DNA of 9,526 bases from an uncultured Actinomycetes bacterium (GCA_903854175.1 CAINVQ010000032.1:1-9526); one strand, 5' to 3'. Positions 1 to 7,060 are shown, counted from the stretch's first letter. The notes: generated by a model from the sequence alone, not told the origin. Numbers and translations are program-made.

Positions 1-692
1 AGTGCGAACCCCCATGCAGCAATTATTGGAAACAGTGCTTTAGGTGGCACTATCAGACGACCAAGAAATCGCTGTGTAGGAGTTGAGAGTAGTTCTCTGT
101 TTGATGCAAAATATGAAGCAAAGAAGAAGGCGAGAAGTAATTTTGCAATTTCAACTGGTTGGAATGAAAGCGGACCAGCTCGAACCCAAAGCCGAGCTCC
201 ATTAATATTTACCCCAAGACCTGGAACCATTGGCATCAACAGAAGAAATATTGCTGTACTTAATGTCAAATAGCGGTATCTGTCGAGATCTCTCACACTT
301 CGAACAAACTTGAGTGTCAGGATAAACGCAACAGCACTTAGGAAATACCAGACTGCCTGGTATCCAGCTCTCGAGCTATTCCATCTCGAAATCTCTACAA
401 ATCCAATACCGTTCAAAAGCGTCGCAATAGGTAGAAGTATTTGTGAGGAATTAGGGGCAAATCTCTTAAGTCCCATATGAAGGAACAGTGAGATTAAAAC
501 AATCCCAAATAAGAACAACATGATCTTTGGTGGCATTGTTCCGTGTGACCCAAGTGAGGCCAATATATAAAAAGCTGTGGTGATTACCCAAGCGAGTGAC
601 ATAAGTCCCAGCTCAGTTGAACGTGACTGTGATGGTTGTGTGAACAAAGATTTAACTCGCTCTACGCGCTTGCTTTGTACGTGATTCGCCAC
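1..692 (-). CDS. rodA: SEDS-family peptidoglycan polymerase RodA (FtsW/RodA/SpoVE), 3' end beyond the left edge
   Basis: Membrane glycosyltransferase that polymerises lipid II into glycan strands together with a class B penicillin-binding protein. 230 complete codons are present, reading leftward from GTG at 692; the C-terminal part, including the loop with the catalytic Asp of the family, is outside. Visible: a short basic N-terminus, hydrophobic segments near residues 29-47, 56-73, 84-100, 113-130 and 142-157, then the conserved block at 164-184 (NGARLWVR, SFQPVEIAK) typical of the SEDS family. The pattern RFAP, LLP, LLNGIG at 77-97 resembles actinobacterial RodA (Rv0017c type) more than FtsW. 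A TGA in frame two codons upstream and a -10 hexamer exactly 6 bp before the GTG fix the start. It begins its own transcript, so the upstream phosphatase/FHA genes of the mycobacterial cluster are not here; a pbpA-like gene to the left would be expected by analogy (inference). Confidence 0.88.
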   Translation of the reverse strand, partial: MANHVQSKRVERVKSLFTQPSQSRSTELGLMSLAWVITTAFYILASLGSHGTMPPKIMLFLFGIVLISLFLHMGLKRFAPNSSQILLPIATLLNGIGFVEISRWNSSRAGYQAVWYFLSAVAFILTLKFVRSVRDLDRYRYLTLSTAIFLLLMPMVPGLGVNINGARLWVRAGPLSFQPVEIAKLLLAFFFASYFASNRELLSTPTQRFLGRLIVPPKALFPIIAAWGFA

Positions 693-698
693 AATTCA

Positions 699-704
699 AG
701 AGTA
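699..704 (-). promoter_or_regulatory. -10 element of a predicted leaderless rodA promoter
   Basis: On the minus strand the sequence reads TACTCT-TGAATT-GTG. A TANNNT hexamer 6 bp before the start codon would place the transcription start at or next to the first base of the GTG. No Shine-Dalgarno sequence precedes the gene, and no good -35 is visible. The same 15 bases occur with one change at the menG start. Confidence 0.6.
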
Positions 705-749
705 GTCGTAGAATTAATGAAATAACTTCATCTATGAAGAAAGAGATAT

Positions 750-2819
750 TTGTCGGTGAGCTTTAACCCTCAATCATTTGGTTCAGAACGCTTCTCTAAT
801 CGTGAACTGTCACGTCTAGAATTTGGCGTTCGACTTCTTGATTTGGCGGAGAATGATGCACTTCCAATTCTGGAGCGAGTGAAATTTGTTGCGATTTTCG
901 CTGACATGATTGATGAGTTCTTCCAGGTTCGTGTTGTGAGTTTGGAAGACAAAGTTGCAGCCGGCGTTCACACTCCTTCTATTGACGGAATGCGTCCACG
1001 AGAGCAGCTAGATGCGATACGTCAAAGTGTTATTTCATTAGTTAACCGACAAGATCGACTTGTTATTGACACTCTTATCCCAACATTGGCTCTTTCAGAT
1101 ATTGAGATTGTTAGGTTTCATGAATTAGATGAAGATGACCAGAGATATTTAGAAGAATATTTTGAGAAGAATGTTTATCCAGTACTGACTCCGCTTGCAG
1201 TAGACCCGGCTCATCCATTCCCAATGATTTCTAATTTATCTCTCAATATTGCAGTTTCGGTAGTTGACAAAACAACAGATGAAGAGCGAAGCGCACGAAT
1301 TAAAGTCCCGAACTCGCTGCCAAGGTTTCTGAAGGTATCAAACAATAAGTTCTGTCTCTTAGAAGAACTAATTATGGAAAATCTTGATCGTCTATTCCCT
1401 GGGATGGAGATAGGTCGTGCAGACCTTTTTCGAGTTACCCGTAATGCTGACTTGACCCTTGATGAAGACGAAGCCGATGACCTGCTCGTTGCTTTGGAAA
1501 TAGAACTCCGTCGTCGTCGATTTGGCGAAGCTCTACGTGTCGAAATCCAAGAAGGCATGGACAAAGATTTTCTCGATCTACTTGTAGATCAACTTGAAAT
1601 AGATAGATCAAACGTCTACATAACTGATGCTCCGCTTGGCCTTCATGATTTATGGAGCTTGTATGCCCTTGATCGACCAGAACTTAAGGGTGAGAGTTGG
1701 TCACCTATTACCCCAAAGCGTCTTCTAGACGGTGATCATGTGGGAGATATATTCAGTGCAATTCGAGACGGTGACATTCTTCTACATCATCCGTATGAAT
1801 CATTTGCAGACTCAGTAGAAGGATTTATTTCTCAAGCAGCGAATGATCCCCAAGTAATTGGTATCAAGCAAACTCTCTACCGCACTTCAGGTGATTCTCC
1901 AATTGTCGCTTCATTGATTAAGGCTGCGGAGCGTGGCAAACAAGTCGTGGCAATTGTTGAGCTAAAAGCTCGATTCGATGAAGCAGCAAATATTGAATGG
2001 GCGAAAGCTCTCGAAGATGCTGGTGTTCACGTTGTTTATGGAATCGCCGGACTTAAGACTCACGCAAAGACAGCTCTAGTTGTTCGACAAGAGGGATCAG
2101 CTACGAAGAGATACGTCCACATTGGCACCGGAAATTACAACGGTAAAACAGCGCGAATTTATGAAGACTACGGACTCTTAACTTGTGATGACCAAATAAC
2201 AAGTGATGTTGGAGAGCTGTTCAACTACTTAACAGGATTCTCTAGGCACATTGCTTATGAAAAACTTGTCGTCAGTCCAGTCTCAACTCGTAATGAAATC
2301 CTGAAGCAAATCAAGAATCAAAAAGAGCTTGGTTCCGAGGGAAAAATATCTATAAAAGTAAACGGACTAACTGACCCAGCAATTATTGATGAGCTCTACG
2401 AAGCAAGCCATGCAGGTGTCCAAATTCGACTTCAGGTGCGCACTCTTTGCAGTCTTCGCCCAGGAGTGCCTGATCTATCTGAGAATATTGCAGTGCAGAG
2501 CCTTGTAGGCGAATTTTTGGAGCACTCACGAGTATTCATCTTTGGTAAGAAAGATTCAAAACACTTCACAGTGTTGTTCGGCTCTGCTGACTTGATGGAG
2601 AGAAACCTTGACCGAAGAGTTGAGGTGACCGTACCAGTCGAAGATTCGATGCTTAGAGATGAGATTGTTGGAAATTTCGACATTAGTTGGAGTGACGATC
2701 TCTACACATGGGTTCTTGGCACTGATCGCCGCTGGCGTCGTCTCCAGCCAGTTAATAATATTTCAGCTCAGAAAATATTTAAGGCTCGGATGTTTCAGAG
2801 GTCTCGGGAACTTCTCTAG
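750..2819 (+). CDS. ppk1: Polyphosphate kinase 1
   Basis: Reversibly transfers the gamma-phosphate of ATP onto polyphosphate. 689 residues, normal for PPK1. N domain about 14-115 (NRELS at 17-21, DEFF at 55-58), head domain to about 310 (VLTPLAVDPAHPFP), then two phospholipase-D-like catalytic domains. Phosphohistidine His438 lies in LKTHAK, the second His592 in FLEHSRV. Arg378 (IKQTLYR), Arg408 (ELKARFDE), Tyr471 (KTARIY) and Arg564 match the metal- and ATP-contacting positions of E. coli PPK. Oddity: the NLDEF motif, whose Asn45 contacts ATP in E. coli, reads DMIDEF here (Met53), and SWLxFN reads SRLEFG. Start is uncertain: TTG at 750 behind a purine-rich AAGAAAGAG, or GTG at 756; TGA at 735-737 blocks anything longer. 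It diverges from rodA by 57 bp, and its last 41 bp overlap the convergent membrane-protein gene. Confidence 0.96.
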   Translation: MSVSFNPQSFGSERFSNRELSRLEFGVRLLDLAENDALPILERVKFVAIFADMIDEFFQVRVVSLEDKVAAGVHTPSIDGMRPREQLDAIRQSVISLVNRQDRLVIDTLIPTLALSDIEIVRFHELDEDDQRYLEEYFEKNVYPVLTPLAVDPAHPFPMISNLSLNIAVSVVDKTTDEERSARIKVPNSLPRFLKVSNNKFCLLEELIMENLDRLFPGMEIGRADLFRVTRNADLTLDEDEADDLLVALEIELRRRRFGEALRVEIQEGMDKDFLDLLVDQLEIDRSNVYITDAPLGLHDLWSLYALDRPELKGESWSPITPKRLLDGDHVGDIFSAIRDGDILLHHPYESFADSVEGFISQAANDPQVIGIKQTLYRTSGDSPIVASLIKAAERGKQVVAIVELKARFDEAANIEWAKALEDAGVHVVYGIAGLKTHAKTALVVRQEGSATKRYVHIGTGNYNGKTARIYEDYGLLTCDDQITSDVGELFNYLTGFSRHIAYEKLVVSPVSTRNEILKQIKNQKELGSEGKISIKVNGLTDPAIIDELYEASHAGVQIRLQVRTLCSLRPGVPDLSENIAVQSLVGEFLEHSRVFIFGKKDSKHFTVLFGSADLMERNLDRRVEVTVPVEDSMLRDEIVGNFDISWSDDLYTWVLGTDRRWRRLQPVNNISAQKIFKARMFQRSRELL

Positions 2820-3834
2820 AGAGTGGACCTTTTCTCCATTGGAGGCTGGCATACGTTGCTGCTCCAATTGGAATGGGCAACCAAAAGTTAATTAGTCGGT
2901 ATGAAAGTACGGCAAGGATTGCTTCTGCATGCGGCACTCCAAATCCAACAAGTGTTGGAATGAGAACACCTTCAATAACGCCTAGACCCGCAGGCGTAAG
3001 GGGAATTGCTGCAAGAATATTTGCCAGTCCGTAGGCCACGAGAAGATCAATGGGCGAAACTACGTTTCCGAATGCCCATAAAAATACCCATAGGCACGCT
3101 GCATCAAATAACCAGTTAAGTCCGGCCCACGTAAATGCCCACCACAGAGTTCTTCGATTGTTGATAAGAAGCATGATTCGGTTGGCAACTTTGTCCAGGA
3201 GCTGTGAGACAGTTTCTTCATCGAGCTTTGGAACTCTTCTAGCGAGAGATCTAAGCCAAATGTCGGCTTGGCTCTGTCCCTTTGTGATCAAAATAATTGT
3301 TCCAAAGAACGCAAGCATCAGAAACGCACCCGCAAGTGCTGCAAACCCGTAAGCCGGGTTAAATCCACGCAGTGGAATTGAAATAACTAATGCAACCCAA
3401 AAAATGATGTTGAGAACAACTGCAGAACCACTTCCTTGGGCAGCAAGTCCGAAGGCATTTGTTTCTCTTGGAACACCAAGCTCATTAAATATTCGGTAGG
3501 AGAGAGCACCGGCAGGGGCGGTGCCACCTGGAACAACATGGCTGATTGCAAGTCCGGCGAGATTAACTCGAAGCGTGTTGTACCTCTTAGGGGCGAATGG
3601 ATAGAGCACAGTTCTGGTTAATTCAACGTATGAATAGATCGCTGCCATTTCGAGACCAATGGCTAGAAGCACTATTAAAGGATTGAGTGTCGAGAGCAAG
3701 TGGAGAGATTTACGAGCTGAAGCGAATTGTGGCAAAACTAAATATTCGAAAACAAAGACAAGACATCCAGCGCTCAGAATTATCCGGAGCTCTCTTGGCA
3801 TCGGAGTGCGCTTTTTGGTCTTTTTCTCTGTCAT
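2779..3834 (-). CDS. Flippase-like integral membrane protein, UPF0104 / LPG-synthase TM-region family
   Basis: 351 residues with about eight hydrophobic segments (roughly 16-34, 51-70, 92-110, 134-155, 165-184, 230-254, 262-302, 304-330). It carries the two conserved blocks of the family: ISHVVPGGTAPAGA-LSYRI around 97-115 and LTPAGLGVIEGVL at 279-291. Family members act as lipid-synthase membrane domains or are proposed lipid-linked-sugar flippases; there is no soluble synthase domain here, so the substrate is unknown. The N-terminus is strongly basic (EKKTKKR), so probably cytoplasmic. The C-terminal tail is hydrophilic, Glu/Ser/Thr-rich, and encoded within the overlap with ppk1. It diverges by 76 bp from a polyprenol-phosphate mannose synthase, which suggests a role with polyprenol-linked mannose (inference). 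An internal ATG (Met12) is an alternative start. A TACTCT hexamer at 3853-3858 on the minus strand is a possible -10 with a leader of about 12 nt. Confidence 0.85.
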   Translation of the reverse strand: MTEKKTKKRTPMPRELRIILSAGCLVFVFEYLVLPQFASARKSLHLLSTLNPLIVLLAIGLEMAAIYSYVELTRTVLYPFAPKRYNTLRVNLAGLAISHVVPGGTAPAGALSYRIFNELGVPRETNAFGLAAQGSGSAVVLNIIFWVALVISIPLRGFNPAYGFAALAGAFLMLAFFGTIILITKGQSQADIWLRSLARRVPKLDEETVSQLLDKVANRIMLLINNRRTLWWAFTWAGLNWLFDAACLWVFLWAFGNVVSPIDLLVAYGLANILAAIPLTPAGLGVIEGVLIPTLVGFGVPHAEAILAVLSYRLINFWLPIPIGAATYASLQWRKGPLSREVPETSETSEP

Positions 3835-3898
3835 AGTTGAGTAATTTTCATAAGAGTAGCCATATGAACTCGATAAAAGTCAGTCTAGGTCGCCCAAG

Positions 3899-3904
3899 TA
3901 TGAT
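3899..3904 (+). promoter_or_regulatory. -10 element of a predicted leaderless promoter for the mannosyltransferase gene
   Basis: TATGAT-TTTGAG-GTG: a near-consensus -10 exactly 6 bp before the GTG start. The GAGG touching the start codon is too close to serve as a Shine-Dalgarno sequence for that GTG, which supports leaderless initiation there. No clear -35 is seen at 16-18 bp spacing. Confidence 0.6.
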
Positions 3905-3910
3905 TTTGAG

Positions 3911-4630
3911 GTGCGTACATTGGTCGTTTTGCCTACATACAACGAAATCCTCAATATTGAACCAATGCTTAGGGCATTGAGGCGGTCAGTCCCAAATGAG
4001 CACATTTTGGTGGTTGATGACGGTAGTCCTGATGGAACTGCTAATCGTGCAGAAGAACTAGGCAATGAACTTGGCCAAATCGAAGTTTTACGACGATCGA
4101 CAAAAAGTGGACTTGGCGGTGCGTACCGAGCTGGTTTTAAATTTGGGCTTGGAAAAGGATTCGATCACTTTGTAGAAATCGATTGTGACTTTTCTCATGA
4201 CCCTAAAGTTCTTCCACAACTTCTCAAGGCTGCTGAATCTTCTGATGTTGTTATTGGCTCTCGCTACGTTGATGGCGGGCACATACCTAATTGGGCATTA
4301 TCTCGTCGACTTCTATCTCGTGGTGGCAATCAGTACGCGTCAATAATGCTTGGACTTAATGTGAAGGACTCAACATCTGGATACCGCGTCTATTCAAAAA
4401 ATGGTTTAGAGAAAATTGGATATGAAACTGTCAGTGCTGACGGATACGGTTTCCAGATTGAAATGACATACCGAGCACGTCGAGGCGGAGCTTCAATTGT
4501 TGAAGTTCCAATTTCGTTCATTGATCGTGAACATGGTGATTCAAAGATGTCTAGTGCAATTGTGATTGAAGCATTACTTCTTGTTACCAAATGGGCGATT
4601 GGACGTCCATTTGGAATTCAAGCTCACTGA
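3911..4630 (+). CDS. Polyprenol-phosphate mannose synthase (DPM1/Ppm1-type family 2 glycosyltransferase)
   Basis: Transfers mannose from GDP-mannose to polyprenyl phosphate at the cytoplasmic membrane face, giving the donor for periplasmic mannosylation. 239 residues, the single-domain soluble form without C-terminal membrane segments. Signatures in order: VVLPTYNE at 5-12, VVDDGSPDGT at 34-43, KSGLGGAYRAGF at 65-76, the metal-binding D-x-D in EIDCDFSHDP (Asp91, Asp93), VIGSRY at 114-119, DSTSGYRV at 153-160 and FIDREHGDSK at 203-212. This is the set expected of DPM1 and of the synthase domain of mycobacterial Ppm1; a close glucosyl- or other polyprenol-P-sugar synthase is less likely. The GTG start is chosen from the -10 spacing; TTG at 3920, 9 nt behind a GAGG, is the alternative. 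Its final seven bases overlap the stop of menF on the other strand, and codons 226-235 encode a strong hairpin. Confidence 0.9.
   Translation: MRTLVVLPTYNEILNIEPMLRALRRSVPNEHILVVDDGSPDGTANRAEELGNELGQIEVLRRSTKSGLGGAYRAGFKFGLGKGFDHFVEIDCDFSHDPKVLPQLLKAAESSDVVIGSRYVDGGHIPNWALSRRLLSRGGNQYASIMLGLNVKDSTSGYRVYSKNGLEKIGYETVSADGYGFQIEMTYRARRGGASIVEVPISFIDREHGDSKMSSAIVIEALLLVTKWAIGRPFGIQAH
4587..4614. terminator. Strong hairpin inside the mannosyltransferase 3' end, candidate menF terminator
   Basis: Arms CCAAATGGGCG (4587-4597) and CGTCCATTTGG (4604-4614) form an 11-bp stem on the plus strand, with one G-U pair and a 6-base loop ATTGGA. On the menF (minus) transcript the same pair becomes one C-A mismatch. 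The hairpin starts 9 nt after the menF stop. There is no U-tract on either side, so intrinsic termination is not certain; it may be a U-less terminator or a 3'-end-protecting structure. Confidence 0.4.
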
Positions 4631-5868
4631 ACACTGTCAACTAAAACAGAGGAAAGTACGCTTGCCAGTTTTGCTCTAGTTTCTTCACGCTCGGCGATTG
4701 GATCAGATTCACTTACGATCCCTGCACCAGCCCATGCTTCAAAGTTCGCTTCGTGGAGCAAAATCCCTCTAATTCCAATCCACCATTCGCCGTCACCTCT
4801 GGCGTCAACCCAGCCAACTGGTCCGGCGTAATGTCCGCGATCATGTTGCTCAAGGCGCTGTAGAAGCTCGTAGGACTCTTTGCGAGGAATTCCTCCCACT
4901 GCAGCCGTTGGGTGAAGGATTCGAAGAACCTCAAGCGCATCGGGTGAATCCACTTCGTGCTCGACATTTGCTGTAATCCAGGTACCTAAATGGGCAAGGG
5001 TTCGAAGCGTGACGATCGAGGGCGTTGGATCAGCATGTACATTTTCAAAAACAGTCGCAAGCGCTGTAACTATCTCGTTTACTGGCACTTCATGCTCGTG
5101 AAGGTTCTTTGAACTACCTAGAAGCCAGTTCTGATAATCATCAGGTTGGACATTTGGTGGCAGCGCAATTGTGCCAGCGAGTGGGTGGCATACAACATTT
5201 GCGCCAGTTCTTCTAAGTAGCAACTCTGGACTAGCGCCAACGAATCTACGACCGTCTTCAGTTGGAAGACTGTAGAGGGTGCAAATTGGCTCACGTTTTT
5301 TTAGTCGAGCAATAATCGCCGCGGCGTCTAGCGGCTCAGGGACTGTTCCATTAACTGATCTAGCAAGAACAACTTTCACAATCTCTTTACGTCGAAGTAT
5401 TTCAACAGCTAAAGCAACGTTGTGTGCATATTCTTCGGGCGTTGGAAGGAAACTAATCGACCGAAGACTCTGCGTTTCCTGCGTTGGAGCAGTAACTTCT
5501 TCTATGTGCGCATTCCACTCAGTTGATTCAGCAAGACGCGAAAGCCAAGCTGCTCCTGACTTGTTCTGAGTAATTGAGTACTCGGGAATATCTAGATGTC
5601 CAGGTGCTGATCGGTCAAAAGGAAGCGAGCCAAAAGCTACAACGCCAGTTCCAGGTGGACCATCAACTCCCTCTAGTTCATGTGAACGAAGGCTGTCGGT
5701 TGCAGCAACATCAGGTTCAAGACCACCACTGAGATCAATACGGTCTGCAATGTTTCCAAACCCGATTCGGATTTGGTCTGTGTTTTCTATTAACCATCCA
5801 TCTCGTGCGCCGAGAGCTCTAAGAGAATCAACATCTTGTGTAGGAATCTGCTCTCTTATGAATTTCAT
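4624..5868 (-). CDS. menF: Isochorismate synthase, menaquinone pathway (MenF)
   Basis: Converts chorismate to isochorismate, the first committed step to menaquinone. 414 residues with a variable N-terminal half and the chorismate-binding domain from about 140. Diagnostic pieces: EIVKVVLAR at 162-170, where Lys165 corresponds to the water-activating lysine of MenF-type enzymes (anthranilate synthases lack it); FVGASPELLLRR at 209-220; HPLAGT at 228-233; NLHEHEVPVNEI at 255-266; HPTAAVGGIPR at 319-329; YAGPVGW at 347-353; and AGAGIVSESDP at 380-390. A siderophore/salicylate isochorismate synthase is excluded mainly by context: ATG overlaps the menG stop as ATGA, so the two genes are cotranscribed and translationally coupled. 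No promoter of its own is seen. It ends convergently, with 7 bp overlap, on the mannosyltransferase gene. Confidence 0.93.
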   Translation of the reverse strand: MKFIREQIPTQDVDSLRALGARDGWLIENTDQIRIGFGNIADRIDLSGGLEPDVAATDSLRSHELEGVDGPPGTGVVAFGSLPFDRSAPGHLDIPEYSITQNKSGAAWLSRLAESTEWNAHIEEVTAPTQETQSLRSISFLPTPEEYAHNVALAVEILRRKEIVKVVLARSVNGTVPEPLDAAAIIARLKKREPICTLYSLPTEDGRRFVGASPELLLRRTGANVVCHPLAGTIALPPNVQPDDYQNWLLGSSKNLHEHEVPVNEIVTALATVFENVHADPTPSIVTLRTLAHLGTWITANVEHEVDSPDALEVLRILHPTAAVGGIPRKESYELLQRLEQHDRGHYAGPVGWVDARGDGEWWIGIRGILLHEANFEAWAGAGIVSESDPIAEREETRAKLASVLSSVLVDSVQ

Positions 5869-6557
5869 TGTGATCTCGTTGCAATGAATTGCTGGCTGAG
5901 TCCGCCCATGACCTTTCGGTGATTAACAGCACTAAATCCTGAAGCGTTGAGCATCTTTGAAATTTCAATGGCTGGTGGAAGGTATGCAGTTGATTTAGGA
6001 AGGTATTGATACGCCTTTCGATCAGAAACGATTGATCCAATAAATGGAACAACTTTTCGAAACCAAATTTGAAATCCAGTTCTGAGCAGACCTGATTCGG
6101 GTTCGGCGACTTCGAGAATCGAAAGACGGCCACCTGGACGTATAACTCGAGCCATTTCGTCAAACGTTCCAGCTAAATCAGTGAAATTACGCAGTGCGTA
6201 CCCACATGTAACTCCATCAAAACTTCCTGAACAAAATGGGAGCTTTGAAGCGTCGGCCTGAACGCGATCGGGCATTTCTCTTCCGGCGTCAAGCATCCCG
6301 AAACTTAAATCAGTAGCAACTGCTCGATGACCCTGCTTGGTGAGTTCTCTCGTGAAGTCTCCAGTACCAGCGGCAATATCAAGTACCACGCTCTTCTTCG
6401 CCAAACGAAGATCAGAAACAGCCTTTCGTCGCCACCTAACGTCAAGGCCAAACGTCATGAGCTTGTTTACAAATTCATAACGTGAAGCAATCGTGTCAAA
6501 CATGGCACGTACTTGACGCGTCTTTTCTTCGCCCTGGGGTAGGGAGCTGTCAATCAC
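5865..6557 (-). CDS. menG: Demethylmenaquinone methyltransferase (MenG/UbiE)
   Basis: SAM-dependent C-methylation of demethylmenaquinone, the last step of menaquinone synthesis. 230 residues, typical length. N-terminal FDTIASRYEFVNKLMTFGLDVRWR (20-43) is the UbiE/COQ5 signature region; SAM motif I is VLDIAAGTGDFT at 58-69; acidic residue Asp83 ends the second strand; CGYALRNFTD at 118-127 and RVIRPGGRLSILE at 137-149 are the remaining family blocks. No ubiquinone genes are near and the partner is menF, so the menaquinone role is preferred. The GTG start lies 3 bp after the stop of the maoC-like gene and 6 bp after a TACTCT hexamer, so it probably has its own leaderless promoter inside that gene's end besides possible read-through. 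The stop overlaps the menF start by 4 bp. Confidence 0.94.
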   Translation of the reverse strand: MIDSSLPQGEEKTRQVRAMFDTIASRYEFVNKLMTFGLDVRWRRKAVSDLRLAKKSVVLDIAAGTGDFTRELTKQGHRAVATDLSFGMLDAGREMPDRVQADASKLPFCSGSFDGVTCGYALRNFTDLAGTFDEMARVIRPGGRLSILEVAEPESGLLRTGFQIWFRKVVPFIGSIVSDRKAYQYLPKSTAYLPPAIEISKMLNASGFSAVNHRKVMGGLSQQFIATRSQ

Positions 6558-6560
6558 AAA

Positions 6561-7016
6561 TCAAGAGTAATAGCGATATACAACTTGTGCGACACACGCT
6601 GGCTTTGGTGCATCCTTGATTTCAACTACAACATCAAGTGAAACTTGTGCGCCACCTTCGAATTCTTCAACTGCGGCGATTGTTGATCCCGCACGTACTT
6701 GTGCTCCAACTGGGACTGGGGTTACAAAGCGAACTTTGTTTGTTCCGTAGTTCACGCCCATTTTGACTCCAGCGACTTCCATTACTCCATTAAGAAGTGC
6801 TGGGATGAGTGAAAGAGTTAAGTAGCCATGTGCGATTGGTCCACCGAATGGTCCCGCAGCCGCACGAACTGGGTCAACGTGAATCCATTGGTGATCGCCA
6901 GTGGCATCTGCAAATAAATTCACTGATTCTTGAGTCACAGTGAGGTACTCACCGTATCCAACCTGTTGTCCGATTAATGCCTTGAGTTCGCTAATGCTGT
7001 TCACTTTTGTAGTCAT
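6561..7016 (-). CDS. MaoC-like (R)-specific enoyl-CoA / 3-hydroxyacyl-thioester dehydratase, Rv0130 (HtdZ) type
   Basis: Single hot-dog-fold hydratase, 151 residues, expected to add water to trans-2-enoyl-CoA. The hydratase-2 active site is intact: FADATGDHQWIHVDP with Asp41 and His46 (D-x4-H), followed by the GGPIAHGYLTLSL helix region at 58-70. The stretch VNYGTNKVRFVTPVPVG at 88-104 and the closing ACVAQVVYRY are as in mycobacterial Rv0130/HtdZ from memory. The natural substrate is not readable from sequence. The start ATG is set by a full Shine-Dalgarno sequence. It is the first gene of the minus-strand block before menG-menF, but no known menaquinone step needs such an enzyme, so the link may be only positional. 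It diverges from the VIT1 gene across 75 bp. Confidence 0.9.
   Translation of the reverse strand: MTTKVNSISELKALIGQQVGYGEYLTVTQESVNLFADATGDHQWIHVDPVRAAAGPFGGPIAHGYLTLSLIPALLNGVMEVAGVKMGVNYGTNKVRFVTPVPVGAQVRAGSTIAAVEEFEGGAQVSLDVVVEIKDAPKPACVAQVVYRYYS
6564..6569 (-). promoter_or_regulatory. -10 element of a predicted leaderless menG promoter, inside the maoC-like coding end
   Basis: The minus strand reads TACTCT-TGATTT-GTG, with the hexamer formed by the last Tyr and Ser codons of the maoC-like gene, its TGA stop inside the 6-bp spacer, and the GTG of menG next. It differs from the rodA element by one base in 15. No convincing -35. Confidence 0.5.
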
Positions 7017-7021
7017 GATGA

Positions 7022-7030
7022 ACCTCCTTT
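7022..7030 (-). promoter_or_regulatory. Full Shine-Dalgarno sequence of the maoC-like gene
   Basis: AAAGGAGGT on the minus strand; its GGAGG core ends 6 nt before the ATG at 7016. It is the only canonical ribosome binding site in the window and contrasts with the five predicted leaderless starts. A TAGAGT hexamer at 7035-7040 is a possible -10 that would give a leader of only about 12-14 nt carrying this site. Confidence 0.8.
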
Positions 7031-7060
7031 GAAAACTCTAATAGATGAGTGTTTGAACAA

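Noticed and set aside
2757..2779. AATATTT ... AAATATT hairpin next to the flippase-like gene stop
   Set aside because: All A-T stem of 7 bp with 9-nt loop; predicted stability is low and no U-tract follows on the minus strand.
2799..2833. AGGTC/GACCT outer arms enclosing the palindrome TCTCTAGAGA at the ppk1 stop, then TTTT
   Set aside because: The outer stem is only 5 bp with a large asymmetric interior, and the inner palindrome has no loop. Too weak to call a terminator for ppk1.
2838..2868. ATTGGAG ... CTCCAAT inverted repeat 19 nt after the ppk1 stop
   Set aside because: 7-bp stem with a 17-nt loop and no U-tract, inside the flippase-like coding region. It could contribute to a ppk1 3' end but is near what chance gives over this much sequence.
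3864..3911. ATG at 3864 and ATG at 3900 as earlier starts for the mannosyltransferase
   Set aside because: Both are out of frame with the VVLPTYNE-containing reading frame; the in-frame path upstream meets TAG at 3857-3859 with no ATG.
5828..6163. 111-residue minus-strand ORF overlapping menG and menF
   Set aside because: It lies in another frame across two well-supported genes and has no independent promoter or ribosome site.
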